Of a stretch of 64,000 bases of DNA, positions 35,243 through 42,875 are shown in pieces. Location of the stretch: positions 41,506 through 105,505 of the forward strand of contig NZ_CALMFY010000043.1 in the NCBI RefSeq assembly GCF_937863485.1, written 5' to 3'. A program made the position numbers and the translations under genes. Positions within the stretch are counted from its first letter, which is position 1; each line of letters begins with the position of its first letter. Source of the stretch: an uncultured Nostoc sp. (GTDB lineage: Bacteria > Cyanobacteriota > Cyanobacteriia > Cyanobacteriales > Nostocaceae). A model generated the notes under the pieces. That model saw only the letters and a list, made by a program, of their open reading frames with translations, did no database searches and had not been told where the DNA came from.

Positions 35243-36592
35243 ATGACACTTAAAGATAAAGTCCTACAAGGTCATGATCGCCAGCTTTGGCTTGCACCTA
35301 TACTAGCCAAAGTAGGTTATGACACTGCGATCGGCAAGTTTGTGCGCTTAGTTTTTTATTACATGGATGCCTCAATCATGCTCAACGCATGGCGAGACTT
35401 TCTCTACATCCGAAAGGACAATATTGGAGACAAGTATTTTGCCGTGGATCAAGCAATTATGCATTCCTCTCACTCCCAGGTGAAGGAACTAATGCAAACC
35501 CAACCACAGCTGCGGGGAAATGATTTAGGTATCATCAGAATATTAGCTCCTAGCTACCTGCTGGATAATCCTCTGAGCTTAGGAACCAACGGTAACGAAC
35601 ACACAGGACTGCGTGCTGTGTTCTTACAAGCCTTACCAGAACCGTCTCAACAGATAGACTTTTTAGGGTATCTAGTTGAGCAAAGCCTGTTAGAGGCTGC
35701 TAGACAGAGCAAATTACACATCGGCAACGATTTGCCAAAGATTATGCTGTCGATTTTGCACCAACTGGTTTTTCAGATATCTTTATCTGAGGAAGAAATC
35801 ACAGCATCGAGTAGTTACATTAAAGGTTTAGCTCTGGCATCCTTGCCAAATTTTATTAGCAAGTATCTGCTGGCAATATTAACAGCACCAAATATTCGGC
35901 ATCGTAAGCATTTAACCAAGCGATATAAACAATCTGCCAAATGGGCATCTTACTTTGAAACAGGCGCTCAGTATCAGTTGAACGAACACCAAATCGCTAA
36001 TAGCCTTTTTGATATGATTCATATTGCTGGTACTGCCGGCACAAGTGGGCTTTTGGGATCTGTTATTGGTGTTCTATGCCTGGATAATGCCCTCAGAAAT
36101 GATGTATTGTCAGAAGTCAATGCTGTTTGGAATGCCAAGGAAAGTTTAGACCCAGACGCTTTAGAACAGTCAACACTCCTCAATCAAGTGATTTTGGAAA
36201 CAGCTCGTCTCTATCCACCTGTGCGATTTGTTAGCCAACTCACCACTGAAGCAGGTGAGGTTGAGATTGGAGAACAAAAATGTCCATTCCAAAAAGGTAC
36301 TCGCTTGCTTGGCTCTATTTTGACGGCTAATCGGGATGCCAATAGATACCAAAATCCAGATGATTTTGACCTAACACGGAATTTTTCAGATATCTTATCT
36401 TGGAACGGCGAAGGGCATGAGCGAGCCTGTCCTGGTAGAACCTTATCAATTGGCTTTATCAAGATTTTCTGTTTACATCTGTTCAAGAACTATCAATGGG
36501 ACTCAATTACAGAAGTCAAGTGGGATTTTGAAAAAGTGACTGCCGTTACTCCTAATAGTTTAGTGCTACAAGGTTTTGCTCCACGGCTATGA
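35243..36592 (+). CDS. Divergent cytochrome P450 next to lipoxygenase (CYP74-like role suspected)
   Basis: 449 residues. The K-helix ExxR is E319-x-x-R322 (ILETARLYPPV). The haem-thiolate Cys396 lies in GHERACPGRTL. Two parts depart from the usual monooxygenase pattern. The I-helix reads HIAGTAGTSG, with no acid-Thr pair for oxygen activation. The haem loop is longer and lacks the FxxG spacing. Such changes are typical of CYP74-like P450s that rearrange fatty-acid hydroperoxides (allene oxide synthase, hydroperoxide lyase, divinyl ether synthase) without needing a reductase. The position after lipoxygenase supports this. The exact reaction is inference. No membrane anchor seen. Confidence 0.85.
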   Translation: MTLKDKVLQGHDRQLWLAPILAKVGYDTAIGKFVRLVFYYMDASIMLNAWRDFLYIRKDNIGDKYFAVDQAIMHSSHSQVKELMQTQPQLRGNDLGIIRILAPSYLLDNPLSLGTNGNEHTGLRAVFLQALPEPSQQIDFLGYLVEQSLLEAARQSKLHIGNDLPKIMLSILHQLVFQISLSEEEITASSSYIKGLALASLPNFISKYLLAILTAPNIRHRKHLTKRYKQSAKWASYFETGAQYQLNEHQIANSLFDMIHIAGTAGTSGLLGSVIGVLCLDNALRNDVLSEVNAVWNAKESLDPDALEQSTLLNQVILETARLYPPVRFVSQLTTEAGEVEIGEQKCPFQKGTRLLGSILTANRDANRYQNPDDFDLTRNFSDILSWNGEGHERACPGRTLSIGFIKIFCLHLFKNYQWDSITEVKWDFEKVTAVTPNSLVLQGFAPRL

Positions 36593-36707
36593 GTGAAGAT
36601 GTCAGGTTTGGAGTTAGAGAATTGTCTTGGAAGCCTACACTGACTCTTTGAGTACAGTGTAGGAGTATGTCACAGTAATATTCCAATACGGTTCACTTAA
36701 GAAAATT

Positions 36708-36781
36708 GTAGGTTGGGTAGAACGAAGTGAAACCCAACAAAGTCACGCAAGTGTTGGGTTTCGTTCCTTAACCCAACCTAC
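36708..36781. repeat. 74-bp inverted-repeat hairpin
   Basis: Left arm GTAGGTTGGGTAGAACGAAG plus TGAAACCCAACA; right arm TGTTGGGTTTCGTTCC plus TTAACCCAACCTAC; loop about 12 bp. It lies between the P450 gene and the 193-residue gene, and could form a very strong hairpin or attenuator. A known type of dispersed cyanobacterial palindrome. Confidence 0.8.
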
Positions 36782-36931
36782 GCAGAAGTTGAGTTTTAGG
36801 CTTAACTGAACTGTATTAGGTAATATTTATCTGTTTGGTGTATCGCCAAATTTTTAGACATTCTCTTATAAGCCTGTAATCATTTTTATTTTTTGTATGT
36901 ATTACTTACGAAGTAGGAATTACAAATTAGT

Positions 36932-37513
36932 ATGGCTGAATTAATCGAGAAAAAGCAACTGAATAATATTGCAACCTGGATGATTCCAATCAAACAAACA
37001 AACTTACCATCTGTCCTTAAGGGTGTATTTTTTCTGGATGGTAATCCACTGCCAGATACTTGCATCACTATGTACAATTTAGAATGGGATACACAGAAAA
37101 GAAGCTTGGATTTACCAGTCTTTGCACCGTTGCAGTGGACTTTTCATAACTCGATTGGTGGCTGGATATTACTACATTTAATTCAATGGTTTAAAGTAAC
37201 TTACAAAATTCAGTTTACAGATGAAACTTTGCAGCAAGCTCAAATCATCCCTTTTTTGCTAGGAATAGAAATTTCAACATCGATTGTAAGTTTTACAATG
37301 TCTCAAGACAAAAATTCTCCCAATGGAGATATCTGGCACAGAAAAAACGTTTGGTTCGGCGGATTTTCTAGGGCTGGAGAGTATACTCTCCGCAAGGTTG
37401 TTGATGAAGGTGGTCGTTATACTCCAGCTTTTAACAATATGCTTACTAGGGTTCCAAATGAGTGTTTAGTGATTGCAAGAAACTCAAAAGACAATGCATA
37501 TAATAATTATTAA
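36932..37513 (+). CDS. Hypothetical protein, 193 residues, downstream of lipoxygenase-P450
   Basis: A soluble protein (MAELIEKKQLNN...) with several Trp and Phe residues (NSIGGWILLHLIQWFK, NVWFGGFSRAGEYTL) and no domain I recognise. It follows the lipoxygenase and P450 on the same strand after a 339-bp gap with a hairpin repeat. ATG 36932 has no strong ribosome site. A role as a third member of the putative oxylipin cluster is possible but unsupported. Confidence 0.6.
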   Translation: MAELIEKKQLNNIATWMIPIKQTNLPSVLKGVFFLDGNPLPDTCITMYNLEWDTQKRSLDLPVFAPLQWTFHNSIGGWILLHLIQWFKVTYKIQFTDETLQQAQIIPFLLGIEISTSIVSFTMSQDKNSPNGDIWHRKNVWFGGFSRAGEYTLRKVVDEGGRYTPAFNNMLTRVPNECLVIARNSKDNAYNNY

Positions 37514-37668
37514 AAAGCCTACTTCTTCACCTAAAACAGCGCCTAAATCTGCTTTCTTTCTCACCTTTTAGATTATTTGCATTGATTTTTCTCAACTCAA
37601 CTTCCTGAGTAATTTTGTGCTTTTTAGTCTAAAGTCCACCCTACAAGAGGGCGAGTAGACAGCTTAAT

Positions 37669-38856
37669 TTAAGAATATTGCGTGATTACGGGTAGCTGAT
37701 CGTTGAGTACCCAATCGCCGATCGCTCGCAATTTGTAGTCCACAGGATCGTGGAGAGTAAAGGTTCGTAAATCCCGCCAGTAACGGTCAAATCCATATTT
37801 GGTTGCAGTGGCGCGAGTTCCGGTAACTTCAAAGATGCGATTGGTAATATCTATACCTACACGGCTAGCTAATCCTCTGGCTGCGAAAACTGCGATCGCA
37901 ACTTCTCCTCTCTCTTGATAAGTGAGTGCTGCATCTTTTTCCCATGCTGCTTGCAGCTTCTCGGCTGCTTGGTCAGCTAGAGCGATCGCAGCTTGGATTT
38001 CAATCCAAAAATCTCCGTAATGATGCAGAATATATGGGTCTTGAGTAGCACTATCTACCCCTGATGTAATCCACGCTTTAGTAGTAGTTTTAGTGTACTC
38101 ACGAGCCGCCGCGAAGGCTCCTTTAGTAATTCCCAGAAAAACGTTGGTTTTTGTTAGCTGGGCAATAATAGCAAGAAAAGTTGAGAAGGCAGTATCAGGG
38201 GAATTGGGTGGCCCCAAAATCTCATCTTTCTCTACTAGAACATTGTTAAATGTATAACTACCACTATCAGTGCGACGTTGCCCGATGTTGTCCCAATCTT
38301 GATTAGAAACTAACCCTTCCCTGTCTTTGGGAATTATGAATATGAAGGGCAACTCTACGCCATCTTCCAAAGCGGAGAATGCCCGCAAATCTGCAACGGA
38401 AATTCCTGTGCCAAAGCTTTTAACACCATTAACCCGAAAATTATCGCCTTCTGGGTTAATTTTCAGCCTAGTGTCCCGCGGATTCATGGCGTTTGCCCAA
38501 AATAAGTTATTTTTAGCAGTTTCTCTATAATATTTTTCTTTTTGGGCTGGTGTGCCCAAAACGTGACCCAAAGTCGTCAAGTTGAGATGATTACCATATA
38601 ACTGACCAATTGAACCATCTGCTTTTGACAGTTTTCTGACAATTTTTAAGGCATCAATCCAAGTTGCGCCAATCCCACCATATTGCTTGGGGACAATCAG
38701 CGGTAACAAACCACTTTCACGCAGTTTATTAATTTCTTCTTCTGGAACTCCAGCTTGGGCATCCCGTTCAACTGCGGATTGAGCAAGTTCTTTGGACAAA
38801 GAAGATGCTACGTTAATGTAATCCTTTGGTTTTGTAATATCTAGCACCATAATCAA
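37669..38856 (-). CDS. Acyl-CoA dehydrogenase-family flavoprotein (SfnB/DszC-like monooxygenase group)
   Basis: 395 residues with the acyl-CoA dehydrogenase architecture: N-terminal helices (LRESGLLPLIVPKQYGGIG, GSIGQLYGNHL), middle beta domain (FWANAMNPRDTRL, GVKSFGTGISVAD) and C-terminal helical domain (EVTGTRATATKYGFDRYWRDLRTFTLHDP). The C-terminal motif with RYWRDLRTFTLHDP resembles the SfnB/DszC/flavin monooxygenase branch, which uses FMN and O2 on sulphur or aromatic compounds. No catalytic Glu for acyl-CoA oxidation is obvious. Start at 38856 or the Met two codons in. Convergent with the 36932 gene. Confidence 0.8.
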   Translation of the reverse strand: MIMVLDITKPKDYINVASSLSKELAQSAVERDAQAGVPEEEINKLRESGLLPLIVPKQYGGIGATWIDALKIVRKLSKADGSIGQLYGNHLNLTTLGHVLGTPAQKEKYYRETAKNNLFWANAMNPRDTRLKINPEGDNFRVNGVKSFGTGISVADLRAFSALEDGVELPFIFIIPKDREGLVSNQDWDNIGQRRTDSGSYTFNNVLVEKDEILGPPNSPDTAFSTFLAIIAQLTKTNVFLGITKGAFAAAREYTKTTTKAWITSGVDSATQDPYILHHYGDFWIEIQAAIALADQAAEKLQAAWEKDAALTYQERGEVAIAVFAARGLASRVGIDITNRIFEVTGTRATATKYGFDRYWRDLRTFTLHDPVDYKLRAIGDWVLNDQLPVITQYS

Positions 38857-38942
38857 ATCATCCTTAACTTTTGAAATAATCAGGATAAACTATCATGACA
38901 TGTTATTGTTTCAACAATTAGGTAGCAATCAGAGACAGAATT

Positions 38943-39053
38943 TTAAGCCGTATCTTTGAAGAAGTCACGATTCAGGCTGGTGTATAACTCCAATGGATGA
39001 ATCGACAGGAAATATTGCAAATCTTCTTCGCTGATAATCTTGCGTTCTACCAT
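38943..39053 (-). CDS. Possible very small gene or gene fragment (36 residues)
   Basis: ATG at 39053 reads MVERKIISEEDLQYFLSIHP then LELYTSLNRDFFKDTA and stops at 38943. The composition is protein-like and the frame stays open upstream (AIAANTYS) to about 39119. It could be the C-terminal end of a lost gene. I do not recognise it. A small inverted repeat (TGTGGGACGGGCGAGATGC...TTATCCCACA, 39100-39130) lies beside it. Confidence 0.3.
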   Translation of the reverse strand: MVERKIISEEDLQYFLSIHPLELYTSLNRDFFKDTA

Positions 39054-39151
39054 TGAATAGGTATTAGCAGCGATCGCAAGGAGATTGCATAGAAGAATGT
39101 GCTGTGGGACGGGCGAGATGCTTATCCCACAAGAGTCATTCTTTTAGTTAA

Positions 39152-40543
39152 TTAATTCCGAGCAATACCTTCTTCACGCGCTGCACGTTGCACAGCAGCA
39201 GCAACAGCAGTGACGACGCGCTCATCAAAGACTGAAGGAATAATATGTTCCCGATCCAAGTCTGAAGGCTTGACTAAGGAGGCGATCGCACTTGCGGCTT
39301 CCAGATACATTGTGGTGGTAATTGCCTGGGCCCGACAATCTAAAGCACCACGGAATACTCCAGGAAAAGCGAGGACGTTATTAATTTGATTTGGGTAATC
39401 ACTGCGACCAGTAGCGATCACAGCAACATATTCACTAATTAATTCTGGCTGAATTTCTGGAATCGGATTTGCCATTGCAAATACAATTGCATCTTTCGCC
39501 ATTGAATGCACCATTTCTGGTGTCAAAACTCCCGGTGCGCTGACACCAATAAACACATCTGCCCCTTGCATTGCACCCGCTAATGTACCCTGAGCTTTCA
39601 CGGCAAATTCAAGTTTTTCTTCTGTTAGATCGGTGCGACTAGTAGAGATAATCCCTTTAGAGTCGCACATCCAGATTTTTTCTGCCCCAGCTTTGGTCAG
39701 TAATCGAGCGATCGCCACTCCAGCCGCCCCAGCACCGTTAATCACGATCCTGATTTGGGCCATTGACTTATTTACCAGCTTTAAGGCATTAAACAATGCG
39801 GCCAAGGTAACAATTGCTGTACCGTGCTGGTCATCGTGAAAAACGGGGATATCTAACTCCTGGCGCAATCTCTTTTCAATTTCAAAGCAGCGAGGTGCAG
39901 CGATATCCTCTAAATTCACGCCCCCAAAAACTGGAGCGATATTCTTAACTGTCTGGATAATCTCTTCTGTATCTTGGGTGGCGAGACAAATGGGAAAAGC
40001 ATCTAGCCCAGCAAATTCTTTAAATAGCATTGCTTTGCCTTCCATGACTGGGAGAGATGCTGCTGGGCCAAGATTTCCCAAACCCAAAACGGCACTACCA
40101 TCGGTAACAATCGCAACAGTGTTTTGTTTAATGGTTAATTTGTAAACCTCCTCTGGATCTTGAGCGATCGCTGTACAAATTCGACCGACTCCGGGCGTGT
40201 AAGCCATTGCTAGATCGGACACACTTCTTAAGGGAATTCTGCTGGTAATGCTGATTTTGCCCCCGCGATGCAAATTAAAGGTGCGATCGTAGACACTGAG
40301 TAACTTGATATCAGGCAATGCTTTCACTGCTTGCACAATGGTTTCAGCGTGTTCAGTACTAGCAGCATCCACAGTCAGATCGCGGGTAGACTCTTTGCGG
40401 GTTTGCTCGATTAAATCAATTTGACCAAGATTACCGCCAGTGGTAGCGATCGCCTGGGTTATCGACGCCAACATCCCCACACGATTGGGAATCTGCAAGC
40501 GCAGCGTCAAACTAAAACTAGAATTAGGAGTTAGGTTTGCCAT
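39152..40543 (-). CDS. Malic enzyme with N-terminal ACT domain
   Basis: 463 residues. An ACT domain (about 10-85; LTLRLQIPNRVGMLASITQA, NLGQIDLI) precedes the malic enzyme core (about 95-460): PLRSVSDLAMAYTPGVGR, TDGSAVLGLGNLGP, EGKAMLFKEFAGLDAFP, DIPVFHDDQHGTAIV, the NAD(P)-binding INGAGAAGVAIA, and FAMANPIPEI. It oxidatively decarboxylates malate to pyruvate plus CO2, and the ACT domain suggests amino-acid or other small-ligand control. ppc lies about 20 kb away. Complete and single-copy here. Confidence 0.93.
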   Translation of the reverse strand: MANLTPNSSFSLTLRLQIPNRVGMLASITQAIATTGGNLGQIDLIEQTRKESTRDLTVDAASTEHAETIVQAVKALPDIKLLSVYDRTFNLHRGGKISITSRIPLRSVSDLAMAYTPGVGRICTAIAQDPEEVYKLTIKQNTVAIVTDGSAVLGLGNLGPAASLPVMEGKAMLFKEFAGLDAFPICLATQDTEEIIQTVKNIAPVFGGVNLEDIAAPRCFEIEKRLRQELDIPVFHDDQHGTAIVTLAALFNALKLVNKSMAQIRIVINGAGAAGVAIARLLTKAGAEKIWMCDSKGIISTSRTDLTEEKLEFAVKAQGTLAGAMQGADVFIGVSAPGVLTPEMVHSMAKDAIVFAMANPIPEIQPELISEYVAVIATGRSDYPNQINNVLAFPGVFRGALDCRAQAITTTMYLEAASAIASLVKPSDLDREHIIPSVFDERVVTAVAAAVQRAAREEGIARN

Positions 40544-40830
40544 GTTGATTTTGGATTTTAAGTTTTAGATTTTATATTGAATTGAGACGAAAACTAAAAT
40601 CTGAGATTTGTAGTCAGTGGAAACACAATGAATGTATACTCCTGCGGGAACCCTCAGTAGTTAGTTTACTCACTACTCACAGTTTTGATAATTATTTTTA
40701 TTTATACCAATGCATTTACTAATATAAATAAGTAACAATTTAGTAATTGTACCCAAATACACCAGATATTTTTTTAATGTTTTATCTGTGTAAATATTTG
40801 TATAACTATAGTTTCATGAAAAAAGCGCCC

Positions 40831-40985
40831 TCTAGACAGAGAGCGTAAATTACAGGCGCGTAGGCGTAGCCCGTCGTAGACATCGTTGCCACAGGTACTG
40901 CCTCACCAGCAACCAAATCCAGGGAAAAGTTGTAAGCATTGCGCTCGTGCATTACTTCTATACCCAAATTGGCGCGGTTAGACAT
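40831..40985 (-). pseudogene. psbA 3' fragment (D1 C-terminus) with SIR at its end
   Basis: On the minus strand, 40985 down to about 40887 reads as a D1 C-terminus: [15 protein letters not shown], then [17 protein letters not shown]. It aligns with [16 protein letters not shown]..., [13 protein letters not shown] of the full psbA at 52033. After VPVAT the sequence switches to an SIR (40858-40886) and then to a short inverted repeat (GCGCCCTCTAGACAGAGAGCG) like the psbA terminator. The upstream side (40986 on) loses D1 similarity. So only the last ~33 codons remain. Confidence 0.85.
40858..40886. repeat. SIR element at the end of the psbA fragment
   Basis: GCGTAGGCGTAGCCCGTCG then TAGACATCGT, the reverse complement of the 18344 element. 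It replaces the last codons of the truncated psbA copy. Confidence 0.85.
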
Positions 40986-41012
40986 AGAACAGACTACATG
41001 ACGATGATTAGA

Positions 41013-41185
41013 CTAGTACCGCAAGGCGGAAGTCAAAAGGAGCTAGTGCGTTGGGCGGCTCTGCCGACTTGAAGCAACTGGCGTTCAAAAGTCAAAAGTC
41101 AAAAGTATTATGGAATGGGCGTTTTAGAGATTTGAAATGGCGCAAAAGTCCGGAATACAATTCTTTTGACTTCCGCCTTGCCCTC
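41013..41185. mobile_element. MITE-like CTAGTAC-family repeat, copy 3 (inverted, rearranged)
   Basis: Starts CTAGTACCGCAAGGCGGAAG, the reverse complement of the right end of copies 1 and 2. It contains the nested element (GCGTTGGGCGGCTCTGCCGAC, split here as GCGTTGGGC / GGCTCTGCCGAC) and GTATTATGGAATGGGC. The far end diverges and repeats TTTTGACTTCCGCCTTGCC instead of the expected terminal repeat. It lies between the psbA fragment and the TonB-receptor remnant. Confidence 0.6.
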
Positions 41186-41314
41186 GGCTCCAAACCTCTG
41201 CTTGAGTAAAAGTAGTAGTGCAGACATCTTTCTAGAGTCTTATATTAAAGAGCTTGAAAAAGACTTAAAAAATCAAAGGGGCAGCTATTTTGCTTACTCA
41301 TGCAGGAAAACAAA

Positions 41315-41560
41315 TTTGTGCTGGTCTTTTTTCGGAAGTTGGAGTCAGGCGATCGCTAGGGAGACTTAGACAACTCGTTTGCTCTGCCAAGTTATTTACG
41401 CACAGATGCTGACATCTTCTACAATCAAGAAGGTTTTCGAGCCTCAGTCAATGTTAGGAATCTGTTTGACGTTGACTATTTTGAGACTTCCCAGAGCAGG
41501 CTACGGGTTTTCCCAGGTGATCCGTTGACGGTGGTGGGGTCAATTTCCTGGGAGTTATAA
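41315..41560 (+). pseudogene. C-terminal remnant of a TonB-dependent siderophore receptor
   Basis: From about 41363 the frame reads DLDNSFALPSYLRTDADIFY, then EGFRASVNVRNLFDVDYFET and VVGSISWEL-stop (41558-41560). This is a typical last-three-strand end of a TonB-dependent receptor barrel. A TAG sits at 41357-41359 in GDR-stop-GDLDN, and upstream similarity fades. It is a different sequence type from the two intact receptors that follow, and marks the left edge of the array. Confidence 0.75.
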
Positions 41561-41729
41561 AGAAATTTTAGTAGTCAACAGGCGATCGCTCTATACCAAC
41601 CAGCCTCAAATGAGACGCTGTTCGCGTTCGCTTAGAGCGACGCAGGAACGTCACCCGTAGGGCTTGCTGTAGACATTACTCTCCCTACTAATGGATACTA
41701 TTTCTCAATAAGTAGTTGAGAGTATTATC

Positions 41730-42806
41730 ATGACTATTCGTCTAACTGGGACAGAAGACTTTGGGGAATTTTGCCAAGATGTGCAGTTGTTTAATGACTA
41801 TGAAGGAAAATCACAATTGTCTACTTGGTTTGGTAAATACAGCTTTCACTGGACTGGGCTTCGCCATAATCTTGGGCTAGGAATTCATGACAATGAGTAT
41901 TCTCAACCAGTAATTTTTGAGCAAAAACACGATGACTCACCTTTGCTGACATCTAAATTTTTTCTCTCTAGTGGTGTCAGAACTGTTACACCAAATGTGC
42001 CCGGAGTCAGTGACGATTATGAAGAAGTTGCGGGTTATAACTACTTATTTTGCTTGCCTGATGTTCGGGAGTTTGAACATTTTAATGCAAACCAACGCAC
42101 TCAGTGTATCAGTATTTATTGGTATCCGGATTTACTTGACAGTTTCCAAGGAAGCTTTGAAGAGTTGCCTACTTTGCTAGAGCAGTTGAGAGAAAATCCC
42201 ATAAAAGAGCGCTTCCATCAGCCGTTAGAAGCAACTACACCTGCAATGTGGTTAGTACTCAAACAAATATTGCAGTGTCCGTTTCGAGAAAAACTTAGAC
42301 AAATGTATTTAGAAGCAAAAGTGCTAGAACTACTGACACTTCAGATTGCACAATGGGGGGAAAATCATCAGGTATTGGGGCGATCGCTTTATTTCCGTGC
42401 CGATGAAATTGAACGTTTGCATCACGCCAAAGCTATTTTAAATCAAAGGCTGCCACATCCACCTTCTCTACTAAATTTAGCCAAAGAAATCGGACTCAAT
42501 GACTTTAAGCTCAAACGCGGATTTCGAGAAGTGTTTGGGACTACAGTATTGGGATATGTGCAATCCCTGCGGCTAGAGCAGGCAAAACAGCTACTCCGAA
42601 GCACTAATTTGCTGATCGCACAAATTGCTTATCAAGTGGGATACGAAAGTACGAGTCATTTTAGCCATCTGTTTAAGCGGCAATTTGGCATGACTCCTAG
42701 AGAATATCGTCAGCAAAAGGCTTGTAGCAAAAAGGACATCCCGATTCCGATAAAAAAAAATCCGGTTTCAGATATTTGCGCTTACCTGAATTTCGTATTC
42801 TCATAA
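41730..42806 (+). CDS. AraC-family regulator, PchR type
   Basis: 358 residues. The C-terminal AraC/XylS domain (about 235-335) has two helix-turn-helix units: LNLAKEIGLNDFKLKRGFRE, GTTVLGYVQSLRLEQAKQLL, then IAQIAYQVGYESTSHFSHLF and GMTPREYR. The N-terminal 230 residues are the usual PchR-type sensor region. PchR-like proteins sense iron-siderophore complexes and activate receptor genes; the neighbours fit. A decayed copy of its C-terminal domain is at 49755-50103. The last codons run straight into the conserved leader of the next receptor. ATG 41730, GAG-type weak ribosome site. Confidence 0.92.
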   Translation: MTIRLTGTEDFGEFCQDVQLFNDYEGKSQLSTWFGKYSFHWTGLRHNLGLGIHDNEYSQPVIFEQKHDDSPLLTSKFFLSSGVRTVTPNVPGVSDDYEEVAGYNYLFCLPDVREFEHFNANQRTQCISIYWYPDLLDSFQGSFEELPTLLEQLRENPIKERFHQPLEATTPAMWLVLKQILQCPFREKLRQMYLEAKVLELLTLQIAQWGENHQVLGRSLYFRADEIERLHHAKAILNQRLPHPPSLLNLAKEIGLNDFKLKRGFREVFGTTVLGYVQSLRLEQAKQLLRSTNLLIAQIAYQVGYESTSHFSHLFKRQFGMTPREYRQQKACSKKDIPIPIKKNPVSDICAYLNFVFS

Positions 42807-42875
42807 ACAGAGTTACATAAAATAATTCTCAAGTATCGACTCTGTTTTGAGAAATCCGGTTGGGTGTGTGGAATG
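42797..42875 (+). promoter_or_regulatory. Conserved leader of the receptor genes, copy 1
   Basis: From ATTCTCATAAACAGAGTTA through AATTCTCAAG, ACTCTGTTTTGAGAAAT and GGTTGGGTGTGTGGA to the receptor start. Nearly the same sequence precedes the second receptor (46744-46823) and the receptor pseudogene (50174-50254). TTCTCAA...TTGAGAA is an interrupted inverted repeat and a candidate binding site for the AraC regulator or Fur. It also marks the duplication boundary. Confidence 0.6.
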
